From NCBI GenBank assembly GCA_046598395.1, contig JBKJIQ010000034.1:1-53991 (forward strand): a stretch of DNA of 53,991 nucleotides, in the 5' to 3' direction. The notes under the pieces were generated by a model that saw nothing but the letters and a program-made list of their open reading frames with translations, ran no database searches and was not told the DNA's origin. Position 1 is the first letter of the stretch. Each line of letters begins with the position of its first letter. This document shows positions 45,742 through 53,900 of this stretch, piece after piece. The position numbers were made by a program, and so were the translations under genes. The stretch comes from JAENVU01 sp046598395 (GTDB lineage Bacteria; Actinomycetota; Acidimicrobiia; IMCC26256; JAENVU01).

Positions 45742-46302
45742 GTGAACGAGACCGAACTGATCGAGGCAGCCCGACACGGCGATCGCTTGGCGTTCGACGA
45801 GTTGGTGCGCTTGACCCACGCGGACCTCTGCACCCTTGCGCTCCGGCTGACGGGGAACGAGGAGGACGCACGCGACGTGGTGCAAGACGCGTACCTGCGA
45901 GCGTGGAAGGGCATCGGCGGTTTCCGTGGTGATGCGCAGCTCAGCACGTGGCTCTACCGGATCACCGCGAACTGCGCCTCCACCCATGTATCTCGGCGCC
46001 GCCGTTACCGGACCGTCCCGTTCCATCCCAGTTTCGATCCGATAGAACTCCGCCACGAGGTACAGCCCGAGGCGATGACCGAATCGAACCTGGACCTCGA
46101 GATCATCGCCGCCGCGGTCGATCAACTGCCTCCGAAACTGCGGGCGGTCGTGGTGTTGCGCGATGTCTATGACCTGCCCCACGAGGCGATCGCCGCCGAG
46201 CTCGGGATTTCGGTTTCTGCCGCCAAGGTCCGCCTGCACCGGGCTCGGAAACAGCTCCAAGACATGATCTTTGAAGAGGGGAGGGCGGCCCGTGCGGTAT
46301 GA
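45742..46302 (+). CDS. ECF-type RNA polymerase sigma factor
   Basis: The product is 186 aa. Region 2 is seen as AFDELVRLTHADLCTLALRL and NEEDARDVVQDAYLRAWKGI, with the -10 recognition part WLYRITANCASTHVSRR. Region 4 is LPPKLRAVVVLRDVYDLPHE then IAAELGISVSAAKVRLHRAR, the helix-turn-helix for the -35. GTG 45742 is chosen because GGAG lies 9 nt upstream; ATG 45727 is also in frame. The stop overlaps the anti-sigma gene by 11 nt, so the two proteins are translationally coupled. Confidence 0.9.
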   Translation: MNETELIEAARHGDRLAFDELVRLTHADLCTLALRLTGNEEDARDVVQDAYLRAWKGIGGFRGDAQLSTWLYRITANCASTHVSRRRRYRTVPFHPSFDPIELRHEVQPEAMTESNLDLEIIAAAVDQLPPKLRAVVVLRDVYDLPHEAIAAELGISVSAAKVRLHRARKQLQDMIFEEGRAARAV

Positions 46303-46654
46303 CGACGTTGCTGAGCTCTTGCCGGGAATCGTGGACGGGACCACCGACATTGACGCCCGTACCCGAGCGTTCATCGAATCCGATCTCCGGTGCCAGGCCG
46401 AACTTGCTCGCTACCGGCGGTTGCTCCGCGGCCTCGGCGCGCTTCGCACCACCTATCTCGAGCCGGCCCCCGGGAGCCTCGCCCAAACCCTGAACTCGCT
46501 CGCCGAGGTCGGCGAGCGCAAGGTCGCTCGATCGATCCTTACCGGACGGAGGATGGCCGTCGCGGGCGCGGCCGTGGGCGCAGCCGCGGTCGCCGGCGTG
46601 GCGACCGCCGCCCTCATGGCCGCACGCTCCCGCCGCCGACTCCTCGCGGGCTGA
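46292..46654 (+). CDS. Membrane-anchored anti-sigma factor-like protein with degenerate ZAS motif
   Basis: The product is 120 aa, overlapping the sigma gene by 11 nt, which is the normal sigma/anti-sigma layout. The first 60 residues contain AFIESDLRCQAELARYRRLL, which aligns with the zinc-binding anti-sigma motif HxxxCxxC but has Phe for His and Asp for the first Cys; only the last Cys remains. A transmembrane segment follows (AVAGAAVGAAAVAGVATAAL). GTG 46292 is preceded by GAGGGGAGGG. The anti-sigma role is inferred from position and layout. Confidence 0.6.
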   Translation: MRYDDVAELLPGIVDGTTDIDARTRAFIESDLRCQAELARYRRLLRGLGALRTTYLEPAPGSLAQTLNSLAEVGERKVARSILTGRRMAVAGAAVGAAAVAGVATAALMAARSRRRLLAG

Positions 46655-46720
46655 CGGATTGAAGCGACGCCTGCGGAAGGGATCCGAACGCGCCTCGGAC
46701 GTTCGAAGAATCATCGAGCA

Positions 46721-46749
46721 TGAGAACTCCGAGCGCCCTGGGCTAGGAT
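46721..46749 (+). promoter_or_regulatory. Candidate promoter for tRNA-Trp, secE and nusG
   Basis: TAGGAT at 46744-46749 is a good -10 element and TGAGAA at 46721-46726 a weak -35, with a 17-bp spacer. Transcription would begin near 46756, about 18 nt before tRNA-Trp. The anti-sigma stop is 66 nt upstream of the -35 element. Confidence 0.35.
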
Positions 46750-46773
46750 CCCTCGTCCGGCCCCCGCGCCCGG

Positions 46774-46847
46774 AGGGCAGTAGCTCAATTTGGCAGAGCT
46801 CCGGTCTCCAAAACCGGCGGTTGGGGGTTCGAGTCCCTCCTGCCCTG
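46774..46847 (+). tRNA. tRNA-Trp (CCA)
   Basis: Acceptor strands AGGGCAG and CTGCCCT pair fully. The anticodon loop CTCCAAA in stem CCGGT/ACCGG gives CCA. The T-arm has loop TTCGAGT. The discriminator is G46847 and CCA is not encoded. It lies directly upstream of secE, as in other actinobacteria. Confidence 0.94.
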
Positions 46848-46893
46848 CTCCGAAAAGACCCGCCCGAGACAGTGTCTCAGGAAGGCCGATGCG

Positions 46894-47181
46894 GTGAACC
46901 AACAGAACCGACAGACGCGGCGAATGGCCTCCAAGCAGGGGTCAGATAAGCCGCGCGCGCCGGAACGCCGGACCCCAACTGCCACGCAAGCCAAGGATCG
47001 CACGAGCCCGGCCCAGTTCTTCACGGAAGTCCGTGGCGAGCTGCGCAAGGTCGCGTGGCCCACCCGCGTGGAAGTCATCAACTCCACCATTATCGTCTTG
47101 ATTGCGGTGGTCGTCATGACCACGCTGATCTTCGGATTCGATTACCTCTCGGCCAAGGCCGTCCTCTTCCTCTACGACTGA
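46894..47181 (+). CDS. secE: Preprotein translocase subunit SecE
   Basis: SecE is the small membrane subunit that stabilises SecY. The product is 95 aa with one C-terminal membrane segment (INSTIIVLIAVVVMTTLIFG), as in actinobacterial SecE. The preceding amphipathic helix FFTEVRGELRKVAWPTRVEV is the family signature. GTG 46894 follows AGGAAGGCC. It ends 3 nt before nusG. Confidence 0.94.
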   Translation: MNQQNRQTRRMASKQGSDKPRAPERRTPTATQAKDRTSPAQFFTEVRGELRKVAWPTRVEVINSTIIVLIAVVVMTTLIFGFDYLSAKAVLFLYD

Positions 47182-47184
47182 GCC

Positions 47185-47937
47185 ATGACTGCTGACGATA
47201 TGAACCCTGATCCCCTCGCGTCCGACGCCGAAACGGCCGACAGCTCCGTCGCGACCGATTCCTCGGACGCACCCGAAATGCCGGAGTCAACCGGTGAAGT
47301 TGCGCTGCCCGGCGATGCCGAGATCCTCGAGATCTCCGAGATCGATGCCGACGGCGACGACGACGAGGCGGAACCCGTTATCAGCCCGTATGACCGACCG
47401 GGCCGTTGGTTCGTCGTGCATACCTACGCGGGCTATGAGAACAAGGTCAAGCAGAACCTGGCGAGCCGAGTGCGCTCGATGAACGTGGAAGAGCGCATCT
47501 TCGAAGTCGTCATCCCTATGGAAGATGTCATCGAGTTCAAGGCCGGCCGCAAGGTCGTTGTCCAGAAGAAGGTATGGCCGGGTTATCTCCTCATCCGGAT
47601 GGGACTCGACGACGAGTCCTGGTACGTCGTGCGTAACACGCCCGGAGTTACTGGGTTTGTCGGCAGCGGCGCGAAGCCGACGTCGCTCACCCGCCGCGAG
47701 GTCGAGGAATGGCTCGGCAAGGGCGAAGCGGTGGAAGGTGCGCCCGAGAAGAAGGTGCGTCCGCGTCTCGAATATGAGATGGGCCAGCAGGTTCGGGTCA
47801 CATCGGGCCCGTTCGCCGACTTCAACGGCGCGATCAGCGAGATCGATGTGGATCGTTCCAAGCTCAAGGTGTTGGTCAACATCTTCGGCCGCGAGACCCC
47901 CGTCGAGCTCGAGTTCGGCCAAGTCGCCAAGCTCTAA
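47185..47937 (+). CDS. nusG: Transcription termination/antitermination protein NusG
   Basis: NusG binds RNA polymerase and couples it to Rho and the ribosome. The product is 250 aa. The NGN domain is GRWFVVHTYAGYENKVKQNL onwards, with WPGYLLIRM and TPGVTGFVG. The KOW domain is VRVTSGPFADFNGAISEID. The first 70 residues are an acidic, low-complexity leader rich in Asp, Glu, Ser and Ala. ATG 47185 is close to secE, and the two are likely one transcript. Confidence 0.95.
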   Translation: MTADDMNPDPLASDAETADSSVATDSSDAPEMPESTGEVALPGDAEILEISEIDADGDDDEAEPVISPYDRPGRWFVVHTYAGYENKVKQNLASRVRSMNVEERIFEVVIPMEDVIEFKAGRKVVVQKKVWPGYLLIRMGLDDESWYVVRNTPGVTGFVGSGAKPTSLTRREVEEWLGKGEAVEGAPEKKVRPRLEYEMGQQVRVTSGPFADFNGAISEIDVDRSKLKVLVNIFGRETPVELEFGQVAKL

Positions 47938-48162
47938 GGACACCGGCCAGACTGTTGAGCCGCCTCCGGGATCGTCGGGTGAGGTTTGAGGTTCGCCAGA
48001 GCAACAACGCAAGTCCTGCGCACGGAGCCTGCGGAGTGCGCACCAGCAAAGTGAACGACCGCGGACCGAGTCCCTGGGACAGCCGCGGCGGAACTGACAG
48101 AGCGAGGCCGGCAAGCCGGTCCGCAGAGAACGAAGCGATCAGGTACGAACGGAGCAATAGAG
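47938..48162 (+). other. rplK upstream leader with hairpins
   Basis: This 225-bp gap lies between nusG and rplK. A 7-bp stem TGCGCAC/GTGCGCA with a 12-nt loop lies at about 48018-48043. In many bacteria the rplKA leader binds L1 to repress translation. I see no exact L1-site consensus, so this is only a candidate leader. Confidence 0.35.
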
Positions 48163-48588
48163 ATGGCGAAGAAGAAGCTCGCCGCAGTGGTCAAGATCCA
48201 GATCCCTGCGGGTGGTGCCACGCCGGCGCCGCCAGTAGGTACGGCGCTCGGCCCGCACGGAATCAACATCATGGACTTCTGCAAGGCCTATAACGCGGCC
48301 ACGGAGAGCCAGCGGGGTCAGATCATCCCGGCGGAAATCTCGATCTACGAGGACCGCACGTTTACCTTCATCACCAAGACGCCGCCCACGCCGTTCTTGC
48401 TGCGCCAAGCCGCAGGGATCGAGAAGGGTGCCTCGGCCACCCCGCGCGACAAGGTGGGCAAAGTCACCAAGGCGCAGGTGCAAGCGATTGCCGAGCAGAA
48501 GATGCCTGACCTGAATGCGGTTGATCTCGAAGGCGCGATGGCCCAGATCGCAGGTACCGCTCGCTCGATGGGTCTCGACGTCGTCTGA
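48163..48588 (+). CDS. rplK: 50S ribosomal protein L11
   Basis: L11 binds the GTPase-associated region of 23S rRNA. The product is 141 aa, standard length. The start MAKKKLAAVVKIQIPAGGAT and the proline-rich PAPPVGTALGPHGINIMDFC are typical, as is KTPPTPFLLRQAAGIEKGA. ATG 48163 follows ACGGAGCAATAGAG. It begins the rplK-rplA pair. Confidence 0.96.
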   Translation: MAKKKLAAVVKIQIPAGGATPAPPVGTALGPHGINIMDFCKAYNAATESQRGQIIPAEISIYEDRTFTFITKTPPTPFLLRQAAGIEKGASATPRDKVGKVTKAQVQAIAEQKMPDLNAVDLEGAMAQIAGTARSMGLDVV

Positions 48589-48671
48589 CGTTTGAGGGTG
48601 TTGCCCCCGGTGGATGACCTCGCCATCGGATACGTGGGTCGGAACGAGGGAGCTCGGAAGGAGCGAATGAA

Positions 48672-49391
48672 ATGAAACACGGAAAGAAGTACACCGACGC
48701 GGTGAAGCGGTACGACCGGGATCATCTCCACGAACCGGTTGCGGCGCTGGAGCTGGTGAAAACTCTCGCCCCCGCGAAGTTCGATGAGACCGTCGAGGCC
48801 GCGTTTCGCCTCGGTGTCGATCCTCGCAAGGCCGACCAGATGTTGCGCGGCACGGTCTCGTTGCCGCGAGGCACGGGCAAGAGTGTGCGGGTCGCAGTGT
48901 TCGCGCAGGGCGACGCCGCCCGTGCCGCCGAAGAGGCCGGCGCCGACATCGTGGGCGCCGAGGACCTGGTAGCTCGCGTCGAAGGCGGCTTCATGGATTT
49001 CGACGTTGCGATCGCCACCCCGGACCTCATGGGTCAAGTGGGCAAGCTCGGTCGTTCGCTCGGCCCCCGTGGACTGATGCCGAACCCCAAGACCGGCACG
49101 GTGACCCCCGATGTCGCCAAGGCAGTGAACGAGTTCAAATCCGGCAAGGTGGAGTACCGCACCGACCGTTACGGCAACGTGCACGTACCGCTCGGCAAGG
49201 TGAGCTTCGAGCGCGCCGCGCTGGTCGAGAACTACCAAGCCGTGATGGATGAGATCATGCGAGCCAAGCCGGCATCGGCAAAAGGCCGGTACCTCAAGGG
49301 TGTCAGCGTCTCGTCCACGATGGGCCCCGGTGTTCGGATCGACCCCACTCGGACCAAGCTCGACGAGACCGCGGAGAGCACGTTCGGCTAG
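48672..49391 (+). CDS. rplA: 50S ribosomal protein L1
   Basis: L1 forms the mobile stalk by the E site and in many bacteria represses its own operon. The product is 239 aa. Signature stretches are AFRLGVDPRKADQMLRGTVS, then FAQGDAARAAEEAGADIVG and GRSLGPRGLMPNPKTGTVTP. ATG 48672 follows AAGGAGCGAATGAA. It is followed by a 158-bp leader before rplJ. Confidence 0.96.
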   Translation: MKHGKKYTDAVKRYDRDHLHEPVAALELVKTLAPAKFDETVEAAFRLGVDPRKADQMLRGTVSLPRGTGKSVRVAVFAQGDAARAAEEAGADIVGAEDLVARVEGGFMDFDVAIATPDLMGQVGKLGRSLGPRGLMPNPKTGTVTPDVAKAVNEFKSGKVEYRTDRYGNVHVPLGKVSFERAALVENYQAVMDEIMRAKPASAKGRYLKGVSVSSTMGPGVRIDPTRTKLDETAESTFG

Positions 49392-49549
49392 GGTCGCCCA
49401 CTTCCAAGATTTCTTGCCGCAGACCTCCGGTCGTCCTTCGGGGCAGTAATGGGCTCACTGCCCGCCGGTCGAGGCGAAACCTGGCCGACCCCGTTGGGTC
49501 CGTTGGGGTCGCCTGCGGCTCCCGGACCAATGAGAGGACGTCAGGCAGC
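49392..49549 (+). promoter_or_regulatory. Candidate L10 leader (autoregulatory) upstream of rplJ
   Basis: This 158-bp leader between rplA and rplJ is GC-rich, with purine/pyrimidine blocks able to pair, for example GGGCAGT (49441-49447) with ACTGCCC (49457-49463) and GGTCCG (49497-49502) with CGGACC (49523-49528), just upstream of the start. Many bacteria carry an L10-L12 binding leader here. I could not match it to the leader consensus by eye, so this is tentative. Confidence 0.4.
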
Positions 49550-50257
49550 GTGGCCAGACCAGAGAAGGTGGCGGCCGTCGAAGAAATCCGCGAGAAGCTC
49601 GCAGGTTCCGACGCAGCAGTGTTGACCGAGTACCGAGGCCTGAAGGTGGGACAGCTCGCGGAGCTGCGCACCGCCCTGCGACCCGCGGGCACCGAGTTCA
49701 AGATCTTCAAGAACACGTTGGCGCGCCGCGCGGCAGAGGAAGCCGGGCTACTCGAGCTGGTGCCGATGCTGCAAGGCCCCACGGCCATCGCGTTCATCAA
49801 GGGCGATGCAGTGATCGCGGCGAAGGCCCTGCGTGACTTTGGCAAGGCCAATGCCGCGCTCGTGGTCAAGGGCGGACTTCTCGGGACCAAGGTGCTCGTA
49901 CCCGCGGATGTGGAAGCACTCGCCGAGGTTGCACCACGCGAGGTACTGCTGGCCCGGTTGGCCGGCGGATTCCAGGCGCCGTTGGTCAAGGCCGCTGGTT
50001 TGTTCCAGGCCTTCACTCGCAACATGGCCTACGGCGTCAAGGCACTGATCGATCAGCGGATCGAAGGCGGCGAAGCGATGCCGGTCGACGAAGCCCCGGT
50101 TGACGAACCGTCGGTCGTCGCACCCGAAGCGGATGCTCCCGAGGTTGACGCACCCGCGGCGGAAGCGCCCGAGGCTGAAGTCCCGGTTGCCGTTGCGGCC
50201 ACAGATTCCGAACCCACCGCTGAAGTCGCGGCACCGCCCGCGGCCGATGCCAACTGA
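49550..50257 (+). CDS. rplJ: 50S ribosomal protein L10
   Basis: L10 anchors the L7/L12 stalk. The product is 235 aa, longer than the usual about 175. The conserved body is RPEKVAAVEEIREKLAGSDA, then AVLTEYRGLKVGQLAELRTA and FKIFKNTLARRA. From about residue 175 on there is an acidic, alanine/proline-rich tail (EAPVDEPSVV, APAAEAPEAEVP). GTG 49550 follows GAGAGGACGTC. It ends 27 nt before rplL. Confidence 0.95.
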   Translation: MARPEKVAAVEEIREKLAGSDAAVLTEYRGLKVGQLAELRTALRPAGTEFKIFKNTLARRAAEEAGLLELVPMLQGPTAIAFIKGDAVIAAKALRDFGKANAALVVKGGLLGTKVLVPADVEALAEVAPREVLLARLAGGFQAPLVKAAGLFQAFTRNMAYGVKALIDQRIEGGEAMPVDEAPVDEPSVVAPEADAPEVDAPAAEAPEAEVPVAVAATDSEPTAEVAAPPAADAN

Positions 50258-50284
50258 TTTCTTAATCAAGAAGGAGAGCACGAA

Positions 50285-50668
50285 ATGGCTATGACTACTA
50301 CTGAGCTTCTGGACGTCTTCAAGAGCATGACGGTCCTGGAGTTGAACGAGTTCCTCAAGGCTTTCGAAGAGGAGTTCGACGTGACTGCGGCGGCCCCCGT
50401 TGCGGTGGCTGCGGTTGGCGCGGCTCCGGCCGCGGGCGGCGAGGCAGCCGAGGAGAAGGACGAGTTCGACGTCATCCTCGCAGCAGCAGGCGACAAGAAG
50501 ATCCAGGTCATCAAAGAGGTCCGGTCGCTCACCAGCCTCGGTCTCAAGGAGGCCAAGGAACTGGTCGACTCGGCGCCGAAGGCTGTCCTCGAGAAGGCCA
50601 CCAAGGAAGATGCAGAGAAGGCAAAGGCGGCCCTCGAGGGCGCCGGCGCCACCGTCGAACTCAAATAG
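50285..50668 (+). CDS. rplL: 50S ribosomal protein L7/L12
   Basis: L7/L12 is the multi-copy stalk protein that recruits translation factors. The product is 127 aa. The N-terminal dimer domain is TTELLDVFKSMTVLELNEFL, an Ala/Gly-rich hinge (AVAAVGAAPAAGG) follows, and the C-terminal domain reads DEFDVILAAAGDKKIQVIKE. ATG 50285 follows AAGGAGAGCACGAA; the ATG 6 nt downstream is also possible. It is upstream of rpoB by 248 bp. Confidence 0.95.
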   Translation: MAMTTTELLDVFKSMTVLELNEFLKAFEEEFDVTAAAPVAVAAVGAAPAAGGEAAEEKDEFDVILAAAGDKKIQVIKEVRSLTSLGLKEAKELVDSAPKAVLEKATKEDAEKAKAALEGAGATVELK

Positions 50669-50708
50669 TTCGGCGGCGCAGGGGCGCGGTCTGCAAGACC
50701 GGCAATCC

Positions 50709-50737
50709 TTGACCTCCCCGGAGAAGGTTTGTAACCT
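50709..50737 (+). promoter_or_regulatory. Candidate distal rpoB promoter
   Basis: TTGACC at 50709-50714 and TAACCT at 50732-50737 are separated by 17 bp, giving a near-consensus actinobacterial promoter. It overlaps the hairpin AGGTT-TGT-AACCT. It lies upstream of a second promoter-like pair at 50791-50820. Confidence 0.4.
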
Positions 50738-50750
50738 CCCCGGGATTCGA

Positions 50751-50777
50751 GGCGGCACCCCTCCTGGGGTGACCGCC
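50751..50777 (+). other. Hairpin in the rplL-rpoB interval
   Basis: GGCGGCACCCC (50751-50761) and GGGGTGACCGCC (50766-50777) form an 11-bp stem with a 4-nt loop (TCCT) and one bulged A. There is no T-tract, so it is more likely an attenuating or processing structure than a full terminator. It lies between the two candidate rpoB promoters. Confidence 0.55.
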
Positions 50778-50790
50778 TGGATCGGTCTGC

Positions 50791-50820
50791 TTGCAGAAGT
50801 GCGCGCGCGAGGTCTATGAT
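50791..50820 (+). promoter_or_regulatory. Candidate proximal rpoB promoter
   Basis: TTGCAG at 50791-50796 and TATGAT at 50815-50820 are separated by 18 bp, and TATGAT is a strong -10. Transcription would begin near 50827 and leave a leader of about 90 nt before the rpoB TTG start. It would uncouple rpoB from the ribosomal protein genes. Confidence 0.5.
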
Positions 50821-50916
50821 CCGACCAGTCGTGTCGATCTCCTCGTTTCGCCCCTGGAAAACCAAGGTGTTGGAACGCGCGCGCCCGCACACGCCCTTCA
50901 ACTTCGAGGAGTTGCG

Positions 50917-53900
50917 TTGACTCGTCTCGCGTCCCGTGAGCGGTTCTCGTTCGGACAGCTTCGTGAGGTCCTGGCCCTGCCAGACCTGATCGCTGTTCAG
51001 CGAGAGTCTTTTGAGTGGTTCGTCAACACGGGTGTCGCAGAGGTTCTGCGCGACATCTCGCCGATTGAGGACTTCACCGGCCAGCTCAAGCTCGAGCTGT
51101 CCGACCACGTCTTCGACCCCCCGAAGCACTCGGAAGACGAGTGTCGCGAGCGGGACATGACCTTTGCCCGGCCGCTGTTCGTGACCGCACGGTTCATGAA
51201 TGCGGGCACCGGTGAGATCAAGGAGCAGACCGTGTTCATGGGGGACTTCCCCATGATGACGGCGCGTGGCACCTTCATCATCAACGGCACCGAGCGGATC
51301 GTCGTGAGCCAGCTGGTGCGTTCGCCGGGCGTGTACTTCGCGGTGACGCCGGACAAGACGTCACCCGAGAAGGACATCGTCAGCGCCAAGATGATCCCGG
51401 GCCGCGGTGCGTGGCTCGAGTTCGAGGTCGACAAGAAGGGCGTCGTCTACGTCCGCATCGACCGCAAGCGCAAGCAGCCGGTCACGGTGTTGTTGAAGGC
51501 GCTCGGCTTCGGCGAGACCGAAGAAGAGTTGCTCAACTTGATTCTCGACCCCGAGGGTCGGCCGTATGACTCGATGCGCAACACGCTCGACAAGGACAGC
51601 ACCGAGTCGGCTGACGCGGCGTTCATCGACATCTACCGCAAGCTGCGTCCCGGCGAGCCGCCCACACCGGACAGCGCCCGCAGCCTGATCGAAAACCTCT
51701 TCTTCAACCCCAAGCGCTACGACATGGCCAAGGTTGGACGCCACAAGGTTTCCAAGAAGTTGGTGGACGAGTACCCCAAGGTCGCGGCCACGCTGAAGCG
51801 GCTCTCGATCCCGGTGCCGAACGCAGATCCGGACAAGGGCGTCGTGGAATACACGATGTCGCGTGCCGACATCCTCTCCACGGTTTCGTACCTGGTGAAG
51901 TTGCACGCGAACGACCAGCCCAATGATTACTTCCCCGACGACATCGACCACTTCGGTAACCGCCGGGTGCGTTCGGTCGGCGAGCTCATCATGAACCAGG
52001 TGCGTGTGGGACTGTCCCGCATGGAGCGGGTCGTGCGCGAGCGCATGACCACCCAGGACGTCGAGGCGATTACGCCCCAGACCTTGATCAACATCCGCCC
52101 CGTGGTGGCGGCGATCAAGGAGTTCTTCGGCTCTAGCCAGCTCAGCCAGTTCATGGACCAGACCAACCCGCTCGCGGGGCTCACGCACAAGCGGCGTCTG
52201 TCGGCCCTTGGCCCGGGTGGTCTCTCGCGTGAGCGCGCGGGGTTCGAGGTTCGAGACGTTCACCCGAGCCACTACGGCCGGATGTGTCCGATCGAGACCC
52301 CGGAAGGCCCGAACATCGGCCTGATCGGTTACCTGTCCTGTTACGCGCGGATCAACCGGTTCGGCTTCATCGAGACGCCGTACCGCAAGGTGATCAAGGG
52401 TGTTGTCACCGACAACATCGATTACCTCGCCGCGGATGACGAGGACCGTCAGGTCATCGCGCAGGCCAACGCACGGATCGACCTCACCGGGAAGTTCCTC
52501 GACGAGAAGGTGCTCGTGCGCGCCGGCCGGGGTGAGGTCGCCTATGTCGACCCCACCGAGGTCGACTACATGGACGTGTCGCCGAAGCAGATGGTGTCGA
52601 TCGCTACCGCGCTGATTCCGTTCCTCGAGCACGACGACGCGAACCGGGCACTGATGGGCGCCAACATGCAGCGCCAGGCAGTGCCCACACTTCGCCCGGA
52701 GGCTCCCTACATCGGAACCGGCGTGGAAGCCCGTGCGGCGAACGACGCGGGCGAACTCGTGGTCGCAGTCGGCGATGGCACGGTCACGGAAGTGACGGGT
52801 GCGGCCATCACGGTCGCGTACAACCACATTGCCAAGCCGGTCACGTATCGGCTCTCAAAGTTCCGCCGCTCGAACCAGGGCACCTGCATCAACCAGAAGT
52901 CTCTGGTGAAGGCCGGCGATGTCGTGGTTGAAGGCGACATCATGGCGGACGGCCCGTCGACCCATCAGGGCGAGCTCGCGTTGGGCAAGAACTTGCTCGT
53001 TGCGTTCATGCCATGGAAGGGCCAGAACTTCGAAGACGCGATCGTCCTGTCGCAGCGGCTCGTCCGTGACGACGTGCTCACCTCGATTCACATCGAAGAG
53101 CACGAGATCGACGCTCGTGACACGAAGCTTGGCGCCGAGGAGATCACTCGGGACATCCCGAACCTCTCCGAGGACATCCTGAAGGACCTCGACGAACGCG
53201 GCATCATTCGCGTGGGTGCCGAAGTTGGCCCCGGTGATGTGCTGGTGGGCAAGGTCACCCCCAAGGGTGAGACCGAGCTCACGCCCGAAGAGCGGCTGCT
53301 CCGCGCGATCTTCGGTGAGAAGGCGCGCGAGGTTCGTGACACGTCACTCAAGGTTCCTCACGGCGAGACCGGCAAGATCATCGACGTCAAGGTCTTCAGC
53401 CGTGAAGACGGCGACGAGTTGCCGCCAGGCGTGAACCAGCTGGTCAGGGTGTATGTCGGCCAGAAGCGCAAGATCAGTGAGGGCGACAAGCTCGCCGGGC
53501 GCCACGGCAACAAGGGAGTCATCTCCAAGATCCTCCCCGTCGAGGACATGCCTCACCTCGCCGACGGCACGCCGGTCGACATTGTGCTGAACCCCCTTGG
53601 TGTTCCGAGCCGGATGAACGTGGGCCAGGTGCTCGAAGCGCACTTGGGTTACGCGGCTCGCCACGGTTGGGAAGGCCAACGCGTCGCGCCGGTCAGCCCC
53701 CGCAAGACCCGGCCGATCACCGAGCCCGCGGTGTGGGTCAACACGCCGGTGTTCGACGGCGCGCACTGGGACGAGGCCGAAGCGGCCGGAGCCCAGGGCA
53801 CGATCCAGAACCTGTTCGCCACGTTGAACCCTGACGGTGCGAACGGAACTCGGCTCGTCAACACCGACGGCAAGGCCACCCTGTACGACGGCCGCACCGG

